Shown here in pieces: positions 21,363-21,458 of a DNA stretch of 21,458 nt. The position numbers and the translations under genes were made by a program. The DNA lies in contig JAQUTM010000016.1 of NCBI GenBank assembly GCA_028694405.1, positions 1 through 21,458 on the forward strand, written 5' to 3'. This DNA comes from Oscillospiraceae bacterium. GTDB lineage: Bacteria > Bacillota > Clostridia > Oscillospirales > Ruminococcaceae. The notes beneath the pieces are model-generated. The model saw nothing but the letters and a program-made list of their open reading frames with translations, made no database searches and was not told where the DNA came from. How positions within the stretch are numbered: position 1 is the first letter of the stretch; each line of letters starts with the position of its first letter.

Positions 21363-21458
21363 AAATATTATTACAATATGGAGCGGATAAAACAATACAT
21401 AATGGGGAAGGGAAAACTCCTATAGATATTAATGATGAAATGCGAGATGAAGTAATAT
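21323..21458 (+). other. Ankyrin-repeat-like coding fragment joined to the HlyD gene
   Basis: In the frame starting at 21323 (after a TAA at 21320-21322) the sequence is open to the window end and reads CRHSKVVEILLQYGAD then GKTPIDI. This matches the second helix, the GAD turn and the G-x-TP-x-x start of consecutive ankyrin repeats. There is no start codon, it overlaps the HlyD frame in a different phase, and its base composition is clearly lower in GC (about 30% by hand count over 21353-21458) than the flanking gene. It probably comes from another locus or organism and was joined somewhere between 21323 and about 21350. Confidence 0.6.

Noticed and set aside
1..21458. CRISPR array, insertion sequence, phage, toxin-antitoxin or defence system
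   Set aside because: No repeat-spacer array, transposase, integrase, terminal inverted repeats or recognisable defence gene was found on either strand.

Overview
The window looks like a Bacillota (Firmicutes) chromosome segment, most likely a low-to-moderate-GC anaerobic Clostridia of the Oscillospirales/Ruminococcaceae type. This is inferred from gene content (GlpA-type FAD oxidoreductase with a DUF1667 partner, PepV, NusG domain II lipoprotein-like protein, PadR with a DUF1048-like protein, ECF S component, YfhO), strong AAAGGAGG-type ribosome binding sites, and many U-tailed intrinsic terminators. It is ordinary core and accessory metabolism and transport. I see no phage, insertion sequence, CRISPR array, rRNA or tRNA. 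Both ends of the window look damaged or artefactual, as contig ends often do.

Layout. At 1-1252 is the tail of a glycerol-type NAD/FAD oxidoreductase with an in-frame TGA near the left edge, followed by its DUF1667 partner. At 1313-2099 a strong two-part hairpin covers the ribosome binding site of a YetF-like (DUF421) membrane protein. At 2198-4425 a MocR-type regulator (−) diverges from an ECF transporter S component (+), a pairing typical of vitamin B6 uptake; the regulator has Gln where the PLP-binding Lys is expected. At 4511-5606 a PadR repressor is translationally coupled to a membrane protein. At 5688-6611 is metA (−). At 6786-9003 an amino acid permease and a metallophosphoesterase form a two-gene (−) unit. 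At 9140-10927 is a Na/Pi cotransporter with a PhoU-like tail (−), preceded by a 424-bp AT-rich gene-free region. At 11352-11696 is a NusG domain II protein (−). At 11950-13353 is a PepV-type dipeptidase (+). At 13428-17448 are two overlapping multi-pass GT-C-like membrane proteins, the first YfhO (+). At 17622-19109 is glpK (−). At 19286-21362 a MerR-type promoter drives a MacB-like ABC ATPase and an HlyD-like membrane fusion protein.

How the genes work together. Most units are small and self-contained, with a recognisable promoter and terminator. The glycerol theme appears twice (oxidoreductase pair on the left, glpK on the right) but the two loci are not contiguous. The right end is the start of an inducible efflux operon whose permease is not present: the HlyD reading frame runs into a low-GC ankyrin-repeat-like sequence, which is most simply explained as a chimeric contig end. 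The sequence features most worth a second look are the MocR Lys-to-Gln substitution, the hairpin over the DUF421 ribosome binding site, the MerR-type promoter, and the two anomalous ends.
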